This document shows, one piece after another, positions 56,103 through 64,000 of a stretch of 64,000 nucleotides of DNA. Every line of letters begins with the position of its first letter. Positions within the stretch are counted from its first letter, which is position 1. The DNA is from Anaplasma ovis str. Haibei (GTDB lineage: Bacteria > Pseudomonadota > Alphaproteobacteria > Rickettsiales > Anaplasmataceae): positions 62,001 through 126,000 of the forward strand of contig NZ_CP015994.1 in NCBI RefSeq assembly GCF_002214625.1, given 5' to 3'. Under the pieces are notes generated by a model. It saw only the letters and a program-made list of their open reading frames with translations, did no database searches and was not told the origin of the DNA. Both the position numbers and the translations under genes were made by a program.

Positions 56103-56211
56103 TGAGCATTGTATGAGAACTGGCGGTGTTTCGCAATCCGAAACAGCCCCTGTCTGAAGAATGCGCCGCCCCTAGTGCAGAAGTTTTGACGTCTGCGAAC
56201 GTGCGGGTTTA

Positions 56212-56748
56212 CTACCCACCCTGTTCAAGTTGTTTCATGTATGCAAGCAAGTCTGCTATATCTTGAGGTTTTGAAATACCCACGAAGGACATGCGGGTGC
56301 CGCTAGCATAGCTTTGCGGGTTTTTAAGGAACTTAAATAACTCCTCCTCGCTCCAGTTTCCCTGTTTGCTAGACAATGCCTTAGAGTATGTAAACCCCGG
56401 GGTATTGCACTTTTTTGCACCTATAATTCCCCACAAGTTGGGGCCCACTCTGTTGGGTCCGCCTTTGTCAAAAGTGTGGCACGCAACGCACTTTTTGGAT
56501 ACGCTCCTCCCCCTATCTGGGCTGGCGCTCGACATTAGAGATGCTAAATCTACATCTTGCTGAGCATCACCCGCTCCTGCCTCCGTGGCGGTGGGCTGCC
56601 TACTGGCAACATCTACGCTATACCCTCTAGGCTGGTCTTCGTCGGGGTTATAGAGCAGATCAACTACATTGCTTACTAGTAATATGATGAAGGACGCCAA
56701 CAAGATGGCAGTGGCAACTCTATTGAACCCGAAGCTACCCACGCCCAA
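56212..56748 (-). CDS. Membrane-anchored cytochrome c (CycM-like)
   Basis: A 178-residue class I cytochrome c. The N-terminal helix VATAILLASFIILLVSNVVDLLY anchors it; an acidic Ala-rich linker follows. The haem site CVACH is at residues 87-91, GPNLWGIIGAK follows, and the Met ligand is in SGTRMSFVGI. Such proteins carry electrons from the bc1 complex to the aa3 oxidase in alphaproteobacteria. It needs the CcmA, CcmC and CcmG products found elsewhere in this window. Confidence 0.95.
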   Translation of the reverse strand: MGVGSFGFNRVATAILLASFIILLVSNVVDLLYNPDEDQPRGYSVDVASRQPTATEAGAGDAQQDVDLASLMSSASPDRGRSVSKKCVACHTFDKGGPNRVGPNLWGIIGAKKCNTPGFTYSKALSSKQGNWSEEELFKFLKNPQSYASGTRMSFVGISKPQDIADLLAYMKQLEQGG

Positions 56749-56879
56749 CTTACCAATAAACCCAACTCAAGAAAGCTAGTTCAATCATGCAATCCAGTCA
56801 ATACATAAAATTCCGGACGCAATCAATGTCAATTTGCGTTTGGGCGCACTAACAGCTGAATTTATACTTAGCTTATGCG

Positions 56880-56924
56880 GTGCTGGGAGTTGGAGTACCA
56901 CCACGGTTGATGGCAGTTTGAAGT
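56880..56924. repeat. 45-bp direct repeat, copy 1
   Basis: Identical to 57102-57146, 222 bases away. Both carry the same T-to-G difference from the intact gene, so this copy came from the fragment and not from the intact gene. Confidence 0.9.
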
Positions 56925-57101
56925 CCATGCGCTGTGCATATAGATACTGTACCAGCTAGCTTAGCTACATGACCTATGAATACACCAGTAATGCCCAGGC
57001 CTTCCCAGGTGCTCTTAGCTGCTTCTGCAATCTTATGCGCTATACTGTCTAGTTTATCGTAGAAGTTCTTGCTACCTACACCATCAGGAGCCCATGGCTC
57101 A

Positions 57102-57146
57102 GTGCTGGGAGTTGGAGTACCACCACGGTTGATGGCAGTTTGAAGT
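57102..57146. repeat. 45-bp direct repeat, copy 2
   Basis: The partner of 56880-56924; this copy is colinear with the rest of the 763-gene fragment. Confidence 0.9.
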
Positions 57147-57200
57147 TCTTTGATCTCATCAACCGCATCACCCCACTTGAGTGACTAGCGCAGGACGCTG

Positions 57201-58724
57201 TTATTTGGGGAACGTAACCGCAAGCCCGATACGATCCAATACTCCGAAAACAATGTTGGGGTGTAAAAATAGTGTGATCGTGCATGCGGACGTAGCCATC
57301 ATAGCTGCTAGCATTGGCACGGGAGCCTCCTTTTGGCTGCTTCCGCTTTTCGCCGAAGGTTTGATAAAGAACGCCCTGTATATTATTGGGACAAAATACA
57401 AGGTGTTGAGCAAGGTGCTTGCAACCATTGTGAGGACTACCATAATGTGCCCATTGCCCATTGCTTCTGATAGAATTGAGAACTTTCCCCAGAAAGTTGA
57501 GGCTGGTGGCACCCCTATCATCGCCAGAGCTCCGATGCAAAATGCCGCGATGGTGAGGGGCATTGCGCGCCCTATGCCATTAATTTCTTTGACGCTAGTC
57601 TTACCCGTGACTGCGTATATTGCACCTGCGGAAAAGAACAATGTAATCTTAGCAAAGGCGTGGCACACCATCTGCAAAACAGCTGCCCTGATTGCCCCGT
57701 CGGTATACATGGAGACTGCCAACGTTATGTAGGAGAGCTGCGAAACTGTCGAGTACGCCAGTAACTTTTTTAAGTTACTTTGTCGCATTGCCATGATAGA
57801 ACCTACAATTATAGTTGCGGCAGATAAGTACATCAGGACGTTGCAGTTGTATATGGTTTCACTCACTGTGGCGTAGTATTCGCCCATCCCACGTACGCCA
57901 AGTACGTATACTGTAATCTTAATAATCGTAAACACTCCAGACTTAACCACAGCCACTGCGTGCAGTAGTGCACTCACCGGAGTGGGGGCCACCATAGCTT
58001 CGGGCAGCCACACGTGTGCTGGTACAATTGCAGCCTTGGTGACCCCATAGCACAGCAGGATGAGCAAAATTGGTAGGAAGGCCGGGTGTGTTTCAGATAT
58101 GAAACTTGCAGTGCCGAATAGCCCCGCGGCCCCGTTCAACCCATAAATCATTATTACTGCAGGTAGGAAAAACAGCATGGAGGTGCATAGCAATGTTTTT
58201 AGGTAGAACCTGCCTCCAGCTATGGAACTTGCGCTCAGCCCGTGTATGATTAGGGGATAAGTGCATGCGGTAAGCATTTCATATGCAATAAACAGGGTAG
58301 CTATGTTACCAGAAAAAGCCACGCATAAAGTGCAGCCGATGCTTGCTGCAAAACAGGCATAAAAAACCGGATGATGGCATGCGTTTTTTGAGTCTGTTTT
58401 GTTCATGTAGCATATTGTATAGACGTTGGTTATGAGCCACAGTAGCGAAACCATGAGGGCGAACATTATGCCAAGCGCTTCTGGTTGCAGAGCAATACAC
58501 AGTGATGACGTCATCTCATAACGCAGAACCGCGCCACCCTTGCTGCCGGCACAAAGCACGTATATGCGGTATAAGATCGGCACCAACGTGCATGAAGATG
58601 CTAGAGTTAAAACTTCATGAGCGCGGCGCACATTGCGAAGTGCCAAGATCAGCGCCGCTGATGCAAACGGCAGCAATACCGCACTAAGCAGCAAAGCGTC
58701 CACACTGCACAGAAGCTTAGTCAT
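57201..58724 (-). CDS. Proton-translocating antiporter-like subunit (NuoM/N or MnhD/MrpD)
   Basis: A 507-residue, about 14-helix membrane protein of the Proton_antipo_M family, which includes complex I NuoL/M/N and Mrp antiporter MnhA/D subunits. The core helices show IAYEMLTACTYPLIIHG with a conserved Glu, KAAIVPAHVWLPEAMVAPTP, SALLHAVAVVKSGVF and LKKLLAYSTVSQLSYI. The stand-alone context and length suit MnhD/MrpD better than NuoM. ATG 58724 is used; the frame is open for nine more codons. Its 3' end abuts the inverted gene fragment. Confidence 0.85.
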   Translation of the reverse strand: MTKLLCSVDALLLSAVLLPFASAALILALRNVRRAHEVLTLASSCTLVPILYRIYVLCAGSKGGAVLRYEMTSSLCIALQPEALGIMFALMVSLLWLITNVYTICYMNKTDSKNACHHPVFYACFAASIGCTLCVAFSGNIATLFIAYEMLTACTYPLIIHGLSASSIAGGRFYLKTLLCTSMLFFLPAVIMIYGLNGAAGLFGTASFISETHPAFLPILLILLCYGVTKAAIVPAHVWLPEAMVAPTPVSALLHAVAVVKSGVFTIIKITVYVLGVRGMGEYYATVSETIYNCNVLMYLSAATIIVGSIMAMRQSNLKKLLAYSTVSQLSYITLAVSMYTDGAIRAAVLQMVCHAFAKITLFFSAGAIYAVTGKTSVKEINGIGRAMPLTIAAFCIGALAMIGVPPASTFWGKFSILSEAMGNGHIMVVLTMVASTLLNTLYFVPIIYRAFFIKPSAKSGSSQKEAPVPMLAAMMATSACTITLFLHPNIVFGVLDRIGLAVTFPK

Positions 58725-59079
58725 CACTAATCCACAGCACGTAGGCCACAATTAATAGCAACAAAACACCCGAAAGTAAAACACTTTACCTTTACGTCCG
58801 TGGAAGATAAATTGCCATGGGGGAGGCCTTGCACCGTTTCATGTCACCTTCTGGTGTGTAAGCTTGTAATTCAGGGTGTACCACGCACAACTGGCACGTG
58901 CCACCTTTGCACCGGAGTTTTGCATACATGCACGCATTATGTCAGTGAATTACGGGTGTAGCCGCAGTAATGCACAGGCTGCGGTTCAGTTGTGTTTGGC
59001 AGGTCTGTATGGCGTAAAAGGTGGGTGGCTTGATGCCTATTGGTGTTGCCGATCTGTAATCTGCTCTATAAAACCACAT
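58725..59079. other. 355-base gap between ppdK and the antiporter gene
   Basis: Both flanking genes run on the minus strand. I see only a 69-codon plus-strand frame (58876-59085) that overlaps the ppdK stop and has no features, so I call no gene. Confidence 0.4.
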
Positions 59080-61740
59080 TCATGAAGCTTCACTTTGGGT
59101 GACTGCCCCGCCAGACGATGTCAGCTGCTTGCAAGCAATCGCGCACTTAGCGGCTAGAAGCTTTGCCACGGGTACCTTATAGGGAGAGCAGGATACGTAA
59201 TTGATGCCCAGTTTGGTGCACAGCTGCATTGCTTCTAGGGTTCCACCATGCTCCCCACACATTCCAGTTTTAATTTTTGCGCCGGATTCCCGCGTAAGCT
59301 TCATGGTGATCTCTATCAATTTGCCCACTCCCTGTTCATCCAGCAACTCAAAAGGGTCAGAACGCAGTATGCCCGCGCTTGTGTAATGTTCGACGAACTT
59401 TGATGAGTCATCCCGAGACATACCCAGAGTTGTTTGTGTTAGGTCATTCGTGCCGAAGCTGAAAAACTGCACATGTTTTGCCAATCTGTCGGCAAGCAAT
59501 GCAGCCCTGGGGAGCTCAATCATAACCCCGATACTATATTGTGCATTGTTGAATTGCTCAGCGACACGCCTCACCAGATCACCCACCGCGGTTATTTCTC
59601 CCTCGTCCATCACAAATGGTACCATAATTTCTGGCACAACTTCTGTGCCCCCTTCCTCACGCAGTTCTCGCGCAGCCTGAAAAATTGCCCGTGCCTGCAT
59701 TTCGTAGATTTCTGGATAGGAGATCGCCAACCTGCAGCCTCTATGGCCTAGCATGGGGTTTTTCTCAGACAATGCGGATACCCTGTTACGTACGTGTTCC
59801 AGAGGTTTACCGATTCTCTTTGCGATGTCCTCCAAAACTTCGCGGCTAGTGGGCAAAAATTCATGTAACGGAGGGTCCAGCAGCCTTATGGTGATTTGTT
59901 TGCCTTGCATGCATGCGAACATCTCCTTAAAGTCGTGTTTTTGCATGGTCTCTATCTTTGCAAGTGCAGCATCCCGTTCTTGCTTGTCGCTTGCTACTAT
60001 CATTTCCTGTACGGTTGCGATTCTCCCATCAGAGAAGAACATGTGCTCCGTCCTGCACAACCCAACGCCATCGGCCCCGAATTGTTTCGCAGTTTTCATA
60101 TCTTCCGGAGTATCCGCATTTGCCATCACCCCTATGGTTCTGACCTCATCCACCCAACTCATCAGCTCACTAAAACTTTCAGGAAGTTGCGGTGTTACGG
60201 TTTTGACTGTACCTAACATCACCTCTCCGGTGCTGCCGTTTATTGTGATGCTTTCCCCCTGGGCGACCTTTAATCCTTCCCCATTGTAGAAAAACTCTCC
60301 GCTCTTATCGATAAAGAGGCCACTTGTTCCACAAATGCAGGGCTTTCCCATGCCCCGGGCTACAACCGCAGCGTGAGATGTCATTCCACCTCTCAATGTA
60401 AGTATGCCTACGGAGCTGCTCATGCCGCCTATGTCTTCTGGGCTGGTCTCTTGCCGTACCAGTATCACGTTCTTCCCCTGCTTTTTCAGTGACTCGGCAT
60501 CACTTGATGTAAAAGCAACGCATCCGGACGCAGCCCCCGGAGACGCAGGCAACCCCCTGCAGACCACGGCATTGTCAGACCCACCGTCTAATACTGGGTG
60601 TAATAACCCGCTCAGTGTGGTGTGGTCCACCCTGTTTATAGCTTCTTCTCTTGAAATTAACCCCTCCTTGACCATAGCAACAGCAAGATGCACAGCAGCC
60701 TGCGCGCTGCGCTTGCCTGCTCTTGTCTGCAAAATCCAAAGCTTGCCGTCCTGTACGGTGAATTCGACATCTTGCATATCTTTGTAGGATTGTTCTAACC
60801 TGTGGCACACTTCAACTAGCTCTCCATAGACGCGCGGCATAACCCGCTCCATGAGGCTTATTGGGGCCGGATCTTTGTTACCAGATACTACATCCTCCCC
60901 TTGTGCGTTTATGAGAAACTCTCCAAAAATCTCCTTAGCGCCTGTGGAGGGGTTTCTTGTGAATACCACGCCGGTTGCGGAATTTTGGCTAATGTTGCCA
61001 AATACCATAGACTGCACATTAACTGCAGTGCCACTTTCGGATGGAATGCCACACACTTTTCTGTAGGCAACTGCTCTATTGTTCATCCAAGACCTGAAAA
61101 CCGCTCCGACGGCGCTGTATAGCTGTTCATGTACATTTTGGGGAAATTCCGCGCCTCCGTGTTTAAGCACCAAGCTCTTAAATTCTGTGACCAATTCTAG
61201 CAATGCTGAGACGTCAGTAATTAGTTCACCCGGCAGCAGAGACAGTTCCCTGCATTTCCTGTCGTACTCTTCCTCAAACCAGTGGTTGCTCATCTGCATT
61301 ACTGTTGTGGCGTACATTTGTATCAGCCTTCTATAGCTGTCATACGCGAACCTTTCCGAATGAGTCCGCTTCAACCCTTCCAAAATTTCGTCATTTATCC
61401 CCACGTTTAGTACGGTGTCCATCATGCCGGGCATGGACCGGACGCTGCCTGAACGGACAGACACTAGAAGCGGGCGGTCAGGATTACCAAATTCCAGTGA
61501 TATTTCGTTGCCCAAATGTTGCAGGGCTTTCTGCAATTGCTGGGACAGACCTTCAGGAAGTTTCCCGTGTTTGTGATAGTACCCACATACCGATGTTGGG
61601 ATCGTAAAACCAGGAGGAACGTTGATGCCAATTCTGCACATTTCAGCCAAACCCGCCCCCTTGTTGCCAAGCAAGTTCGCCAAATGCGAGCCGCCATCGC
61701 ACTTGCTTTTGCTGAAGTGGTAAATCAACATTTCACTCAT
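59080..61740 (-). CDS. ppdK: Pyruvate, phosphate dikinase
   Basis: It interconverts pyruvate, ATP and phosphate with PEP, AMP and pyrophosphate and can run gluconeogenically in bacteria lacking other routes. The 886-residue product has LLGNKGAGLAEM, the swivelling phospho-His domain in LTLRGGMTSHAAVVARGMGKPCICG and the C-terminal TIM barrel with IEIP-like IGVMIELPRAAL, FFSFGTNDLTQTTLG and the GMCGEHGG end. Family length is standard. In Anaplasmataceae it probably feeds PEP to sugar phosphates. Confidence 0.97.
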   Translation of the reverse strand: MSEMLIYHFSKSKCDGGSHLANLLGNKGAGLAEMCRIGINVPPGFTIPTSVCGYYHKHGKLPEGLSQQLQKALQHLGNEISLEFGNPDRPLLVSVRSGSVRSMPGMMDTVLNVGINDEILEGLKRTHSERFAYDSYRRLIQMYATTVMQMSNHWFEEEYDRKCRELSLLPGELITDVSALLELVTEFKSLVLKHGGAEFPQNVHEQLYSAVGAVFRSWMNNRAVAYRKVCGIPSESGTAVNVQSMVFGNISQNSATGVVFTRNPSTGAKEIFGEFLINAQGEDVVSGNKDPAPISLMERVMPRVYGELVEVCHRLEQSYKDMQDVEFTVQDGKLWILQTRAGKRSAQAAVHLAVAMVKEGLISREEAINRVDHTTLSGLLHPVLDGGSDNAVVCRGLPASPGAASGCVAFTSSDAESLKKQGKNVILVRQETSPEDIGGMSSSVGILTLRGGMTSHAAVVARGMGKPCICGTSGLFIDKSGEFFYNGEGLKVAQGESITINGSTGEVMLGTVKTVTPQLPESFSELMSWVDEVRTIGVMANADTPEDMKTAKQFGADGVGLCRTEHMFFSDGRIATVQEMIVASDKQERDAALAKIETMQKHDFKEMFACMQGKQITIRLLDPPLHEFLPTSREVLEDIAKRIGKPLEHVRNRVSALSEKNPMLGHRGCRLAISYPEIYEMQARAIFQAARELREEGGTEVVPEIMVPFVMDEGEITAVGDLVRRVAEQFNNAQYSIGVMIELPRAALLADRLAKHVQFFSFGTNDLTQTTLGMSRDDSSKFVEHYTSAGILRSDPFELLDEQGVGKLIEITMKLTRESGAKIKTGMCGEHGGTLEAMQLCTKLGINYVSCSPYKVPVAKLLAAKCAIACKQLTSSGGAVTQSEAS

Positions 61741-62003
61741 ACGCTCTTACCAGATTCCGAGAAGATGGGATAAGGACGCGACACTGTGTGCCCCTACCGT
61801 AGGATAATAAGGCTTAACATTCAGCAGTGCAACTACGCAAGCTCAAGCCATACAGGGTGCGTTCTGTGTATCCGGTGGTTTGTGCAGGTGAACAATTCAC
61901 CCTCTTCTTTACGGTCGCACGGAATTTGTGTACTACCATGTACTGCAGCGTAGCTCGACCGGGCTTGTATTGTTCTTCCCTGTGCGCATGCCAGGGCGCA
62001 GCC

Positions 62004-62516
62004 TTAGTGTGGTGTTGTTCCAGGGGCTTTGGGCCTTTTTGCCAGTACTACAGTGTTGTAGATTTTATCGTGCAGTGTCTGCTGCTTTTTTGAGAATAAA
62101 GCAATTGCATACCAGTAAGACCAAAACAGCAACACTGCGGCCTGGAAGAGAAACAGCATGCTCAAAATAGCCGCTCCAGAGTCAACCACATCCAGTGATT
62201 GTAACAATAAAATAGCTACAGTTGGGCACAGAAACTGCGATATCGTCCTGTTGAATATTACGCCTGTTTTTGCCACAGTGCCGTCACGCGCTGCAATAAA
62301 AATTCCCAAAATTTTTTGTCCTACAGATGCCTTCAGTGGGGACATGTACATGTATGTGTGGTAACAACATGTTATCACCAGGAAAATCAGAAATAGTGCG
62401 TAGCTATGACCATGCGTGATAGAGGATATCAAGTATGCGGGGCAAGATACCAGCGCCATATCTATGATATTAGCCAAGATTCTTTTCGGTATGCTGGCAA
62501 GCTCAAGCTTTTTCAT
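62004..62516 (-). CDS. RDD-family membrane protein
   Basis: A 170-residue protein with three or four hydrophobic helices. The first helix holds the RDD-type Arg/Asp pattern (KRILANIIDMALVSCPAYLIS, with Arg and Asp), and the ASVGQKILGIFI and QQTLHDKIYNTVVL motifs are family signatures. Some RDD proteins are suspected Na+/H+ transporters; function here unknown. It starts 2 bases after the HAD stop, so the two form one transcription unit. Confidence 0.88.
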   Translation of the reverse strand: MKKLELASIPKRILANIIDMALVSCPAYLISSITHGHSYALFLIFLVITCCYHTYMYMSPLKASVGQKILGIFIAARDGTVAKTGVIFNRTISQFLCPTVAILLLQSLDVVDSGAAILSMLFLFQAAVLLFWSYWYAIALFSKKQQTLHDKIYNTVVLAKRPKAPGTTPH

Positions 62517-62518
62517 AT

Positions 62519-63142
62519 CTAATTCAGTAAACCCCTAACAAACTTGCAGAGGTCGGCGAAGCTTTGGAATGACAACACACCATCAACTTTGGTACTGCCA
62601 TACACTATGGGAAGACACTTTGCACTCCTTGCACTTGCCACATCTGAAATGCTGTCTCCCACAAAAAACACCTGCTCGCTGGGAGTCACGTCCAAGGTTT
62701 CAAGTGCCGCAATTATAGGTTTGGGAGAAGGCTTGTTTTCCGGGGTGTCACCGGAGCCTATAATCACGGAAAAATACTTTGACAACCCCGTGGTCTGCAC
62801 CTCCTCACGAAGTGACGGCCCGTTTTTGTTGCTCACTATGCCCATACTGATTCCGTTGTCGTACAAAAGCTCCAGTAATTCCAGCACGTTACTGCTGGGG
62901 ACGAGCTTCCTGACCCTCGTGGATTTTTCGGCAAACTCCGTATACAGGGCTGAGGCTTCTTCCCATCTGGAGGCCAAGGAACGCGCTAGGTACTTGTCTA
63001 CCGTACTTGGATCCACGGAAGAAAGGTCTATATCGCTGCGACCCATGTGCTTTAGAACCTTGTCTACCGTTTCGTAGTCTAGTGCACTACTTGTCACCAA
63101 AGTGTTACACCAGTCAAAAATTACCGCTACTGGAGGACGCAT
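62519..63142 (-). CDS. HAD-superfamily hydrolase with altered motif I
   Basis: A 207-residue haloacid-dehalogenase-fold protein of the phosphoglycolate phosphatase type with a helical cap. Motif I reads IFDWCNTL: the nucleophile Asp10 is kept, but the second Asp expected two residues later (DWDNTL in relatives) is Cys12. Motif II is GIVSNKNG, motif III a Lys in ENKPSPKP, and motif IV FFVGDSISDV. ATG 63142 is chosen; TTG 63148 adds two residues. It is co-directional with the RDD gene. Confidence 0.85.
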   Translation of the reverse strand: MRPPVAVIFDWCNTLVTSSALDYETVDKVLKHMGRSDIDLSSVDPSTVDKYLARSLASRWEEASALYTEFAEKSTRVRKLVPSSNVLELLELLYDNGISMGIVSNKNGPSLREEVQTTGLSKYFSVIIGSGDTPENKPSPKPIIAALETLDVTPSEQVFFVGDSISDVASARSAKCLPIVYGSTKVDGVLSFQSFADLCKFVRGLLN

Positions 63143-63335
63143 AGACAATCCCTTTGTTCACACACATTCAACAATGCCGTAGTTAAAACTCGGTTAAACC
63201 AACGGAGCCAGTACTTTACGTTTTTGTGAGCTACATGACAACCTCATAATGTTGTATGGACCACTTTGCTGAAGGAGCTGCCACGCATCTAGGCATGATT
63301 ACCGAGGCAGTGGCGGCCACGCAGCCCACATGGGG

Positions 63336-64000
63336 CTATTTGCGTTTTATATTTAGGGCTATTGAGAGCTCCTGTAAGTGAGCAGGGCTCACCTCAGACG
63401 GGGCGCCCATTAGTAGATCTTCGCCCGTTTGGTTGAGCGGGAAACATATCACCTCCCTGATGTTGGGAGCATCGGCCAGCAACATTACTATTCTATCGAT
63501 TCCGGGGGCTAGCCCTCCGTGCGGCGGTGCTCCGAACTTGAATGCGCGCACCAGAGCCCCAAATTTAGAGTTTACTGCCTGCTCGTCATAACCAACCATG
63601 GAGAATGCTTTATACATTACGTCGAGCCTATGATTACGAATTGCCCCACTTGATATTTCAATGCCATTACACACAATGTCGTATTGGTAGGCGATTATGT
63701 CTAGAGGATTTTGCTGCTCGAGTGCTTCCATTTCCCCTTGTGGCATGGAGAATGGATTGTGGCAGAAGTCTAATTTCCCGTCTTCACACTTAAAGTATGG
63801 GAAGTCTACCACCCAACAGAACTTGAAAGTGTCATGCTCAATCAGGCCTAGTTCAAGCCCCAATAATTCCCTAATCTTTCCCGCGAAATCCGCGGCCTTG
63901 TCAGCTGTGTCTGACATGAAAAACACGCTGTCCCCATTGTCAACTCCCGCTGTGGATCTTATGCGTGCAAGTTCGCCTTCGCTCAGAAACTTAGCTATAG
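63336..64000 (-). CDS. aspS: Aspartyl-tRNA synthetase (C-terminal part; 5' end beyond window)
   Basis: A class II synthetase charging tRNA-Asp (or Asp/Asn in non-discriminating forms). About 220 C-terminal residues are in the window. They hold part of the bacterial insertion domain ([16 protein letters not shown]), [10 protein letters not shown] with the family [24 protein letters not shown], and motif 3 [13 protein letters not shown] followed by [21 protein letters not shown]. Its N-terminus lies past 64000 (residues [16 protein letters not shown] are still in frame near the edge). Confidence 0.97.
   Translation of the reverse strand, partial: IAKFLSEGELARIRSTAGVDNGDSVFFMSDTADKAADFAGKIRELLGLELGLIEHDTFKFCWVVDFPYFKCEDGKLDFCHNPFSMPQGEMEALEQQNPLDIIAYQYDIVCNGIEISSGAIRNHRLDVMYKAFSMVGYDEQAVNSKFGALVRAFKFGAPPHGGLAPGIDRIVMLLADAPNIREVICFPLNQTGEDLLMGAPSEVSPAHLQELSIALNIKRK

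Larger units (their letters stand above)
56873..57186 (-). pseudogene. Recent partial copy of the 763-residue gene, inverted
   Basis: The stretch 57181-56931 on the minus strand aligns without gaps to 51162-51412 of the intact gene, with 7 differences in 251 bases (about 97%). It corresponds to residues 240-322, through the proline linker into the hydrophobic region. The frame is open but has no start codon, and a TAG lies just upstream. After the match ends at 56931 the sequence re-enters a 45-base piece of itself and stops at TAA (56873-56875). Confidence 0.9.

Noticed and set aside
57076-57540. A 154-codon minus-strand frame across the end of the antiporter gene and the gene fragment
   Set aside because: It is out of frame with both the antiporter gene and the 763-gene fragment. 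Its apparent similarity to the intact locus comes from a shadow frame present in both copies.
58876-59085. 69-codon plus-strand ORF upstream of the antiporter gene
   Set aside because: It overlaps the ppdK stop and has no motif and no ribosome-binding site.
1-64000. CRISPR arrays, insertion sequences, transposase or phage integrase genes, rRNA genes
   Set aside because: I looked for regularly spaced repeats, transposase motifs and rRNA core sequences and found none; the only tRNA I can fold is tRNA-Val.

Overview
The window looks like chromosome of an obligate intracellular alphaproteobacterium of the Anaplasmataceae, most likely Anaplasma marginale or a close relative (A. centrale, A. ovis). 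The reasons are base composition near 50% G+C by eye (much higher than Ehrlichia, Rickettsia or A. phagocytophilum), long non-coding gaps, housekeeping genes scattered in small operons, alphaproteobacterial marks (ThyX, NtrY, CtaA, bolA-grxD, membrane-anchored cytochrome c), and large family-restricted proteins with no recognisable domains. The species call is inference; no marker surface-protein gene is present.

Layout. 1-10 kb: the 5' part of mfd (minus), rnhA, a 1-kb-residue AsmA/YhdP-like envelope protein, then pyrH-frr-uppS-cdsA. 10-13 kb: a 976-residue orphan protein with a disordered C-terminal half. 13-22 kb: purC and hisS diverging from overlapping promoters, a DsbA-like thioredoxin, ctaA-panB, ccmA, dcd-murA and an SDR protein. 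22-31 kb: cold-shock protein, ntrY, rnd, then minus-strand ligA, grxD, bolA, ccmG, radA. 31-44 kb: TRAP fused permease, cvpA, rpsF-rpsR-rplI, glyA, cyaY, an MsbA-type ABC exporter, sdhA-sdhB-thyX and an MFS transporter. 44-50 kb: ccmC-ruvA-ruvB (minus), gmk, a polysaccharide deacetylase, folD and tRNA-Val. 58-64 kb: an Mrp/NuoM-type antiporter subunit, ppdK, a HAD-RDD pair and the 3' part of aspS.

The accessory part is 50.0-57.2 kb. A hairpin-rich leader precedes a 763-residue Ala-rich protein (possibly of the Anaplasma appendage-associated AAAP/ALP type, not proven). It is followed by a small ORF and a 540-residue helical orphan protein. The two large proteins share a QQQQS...SR C-terminal tail. 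On the opposite strand, flanking an alpha/beta-hydrolase and a cytochrome c gene, lie two fragments of the 763-residue gene: one about 97% identical over 251 bp, one decayed to about 80% over some 70 bp. This is the least ordinary region of the window and looks like a repeat-driven, evolving host-interaction locus.

Together the genes support aerobic respiration (SDH, haem A synthesis, cytochrome c maturation, a c-type cytochrome), nucleotide and folate metabolism (pyrH, purC, dcd, thyX, gmk, glyA, folD), translation and DNA repair (mfd, ruvAB, radA, ligA). A small set is concerned with the envelope or polyprenyl precursors (murA, uppS, cdsA, AsmA-like, deacetylase).
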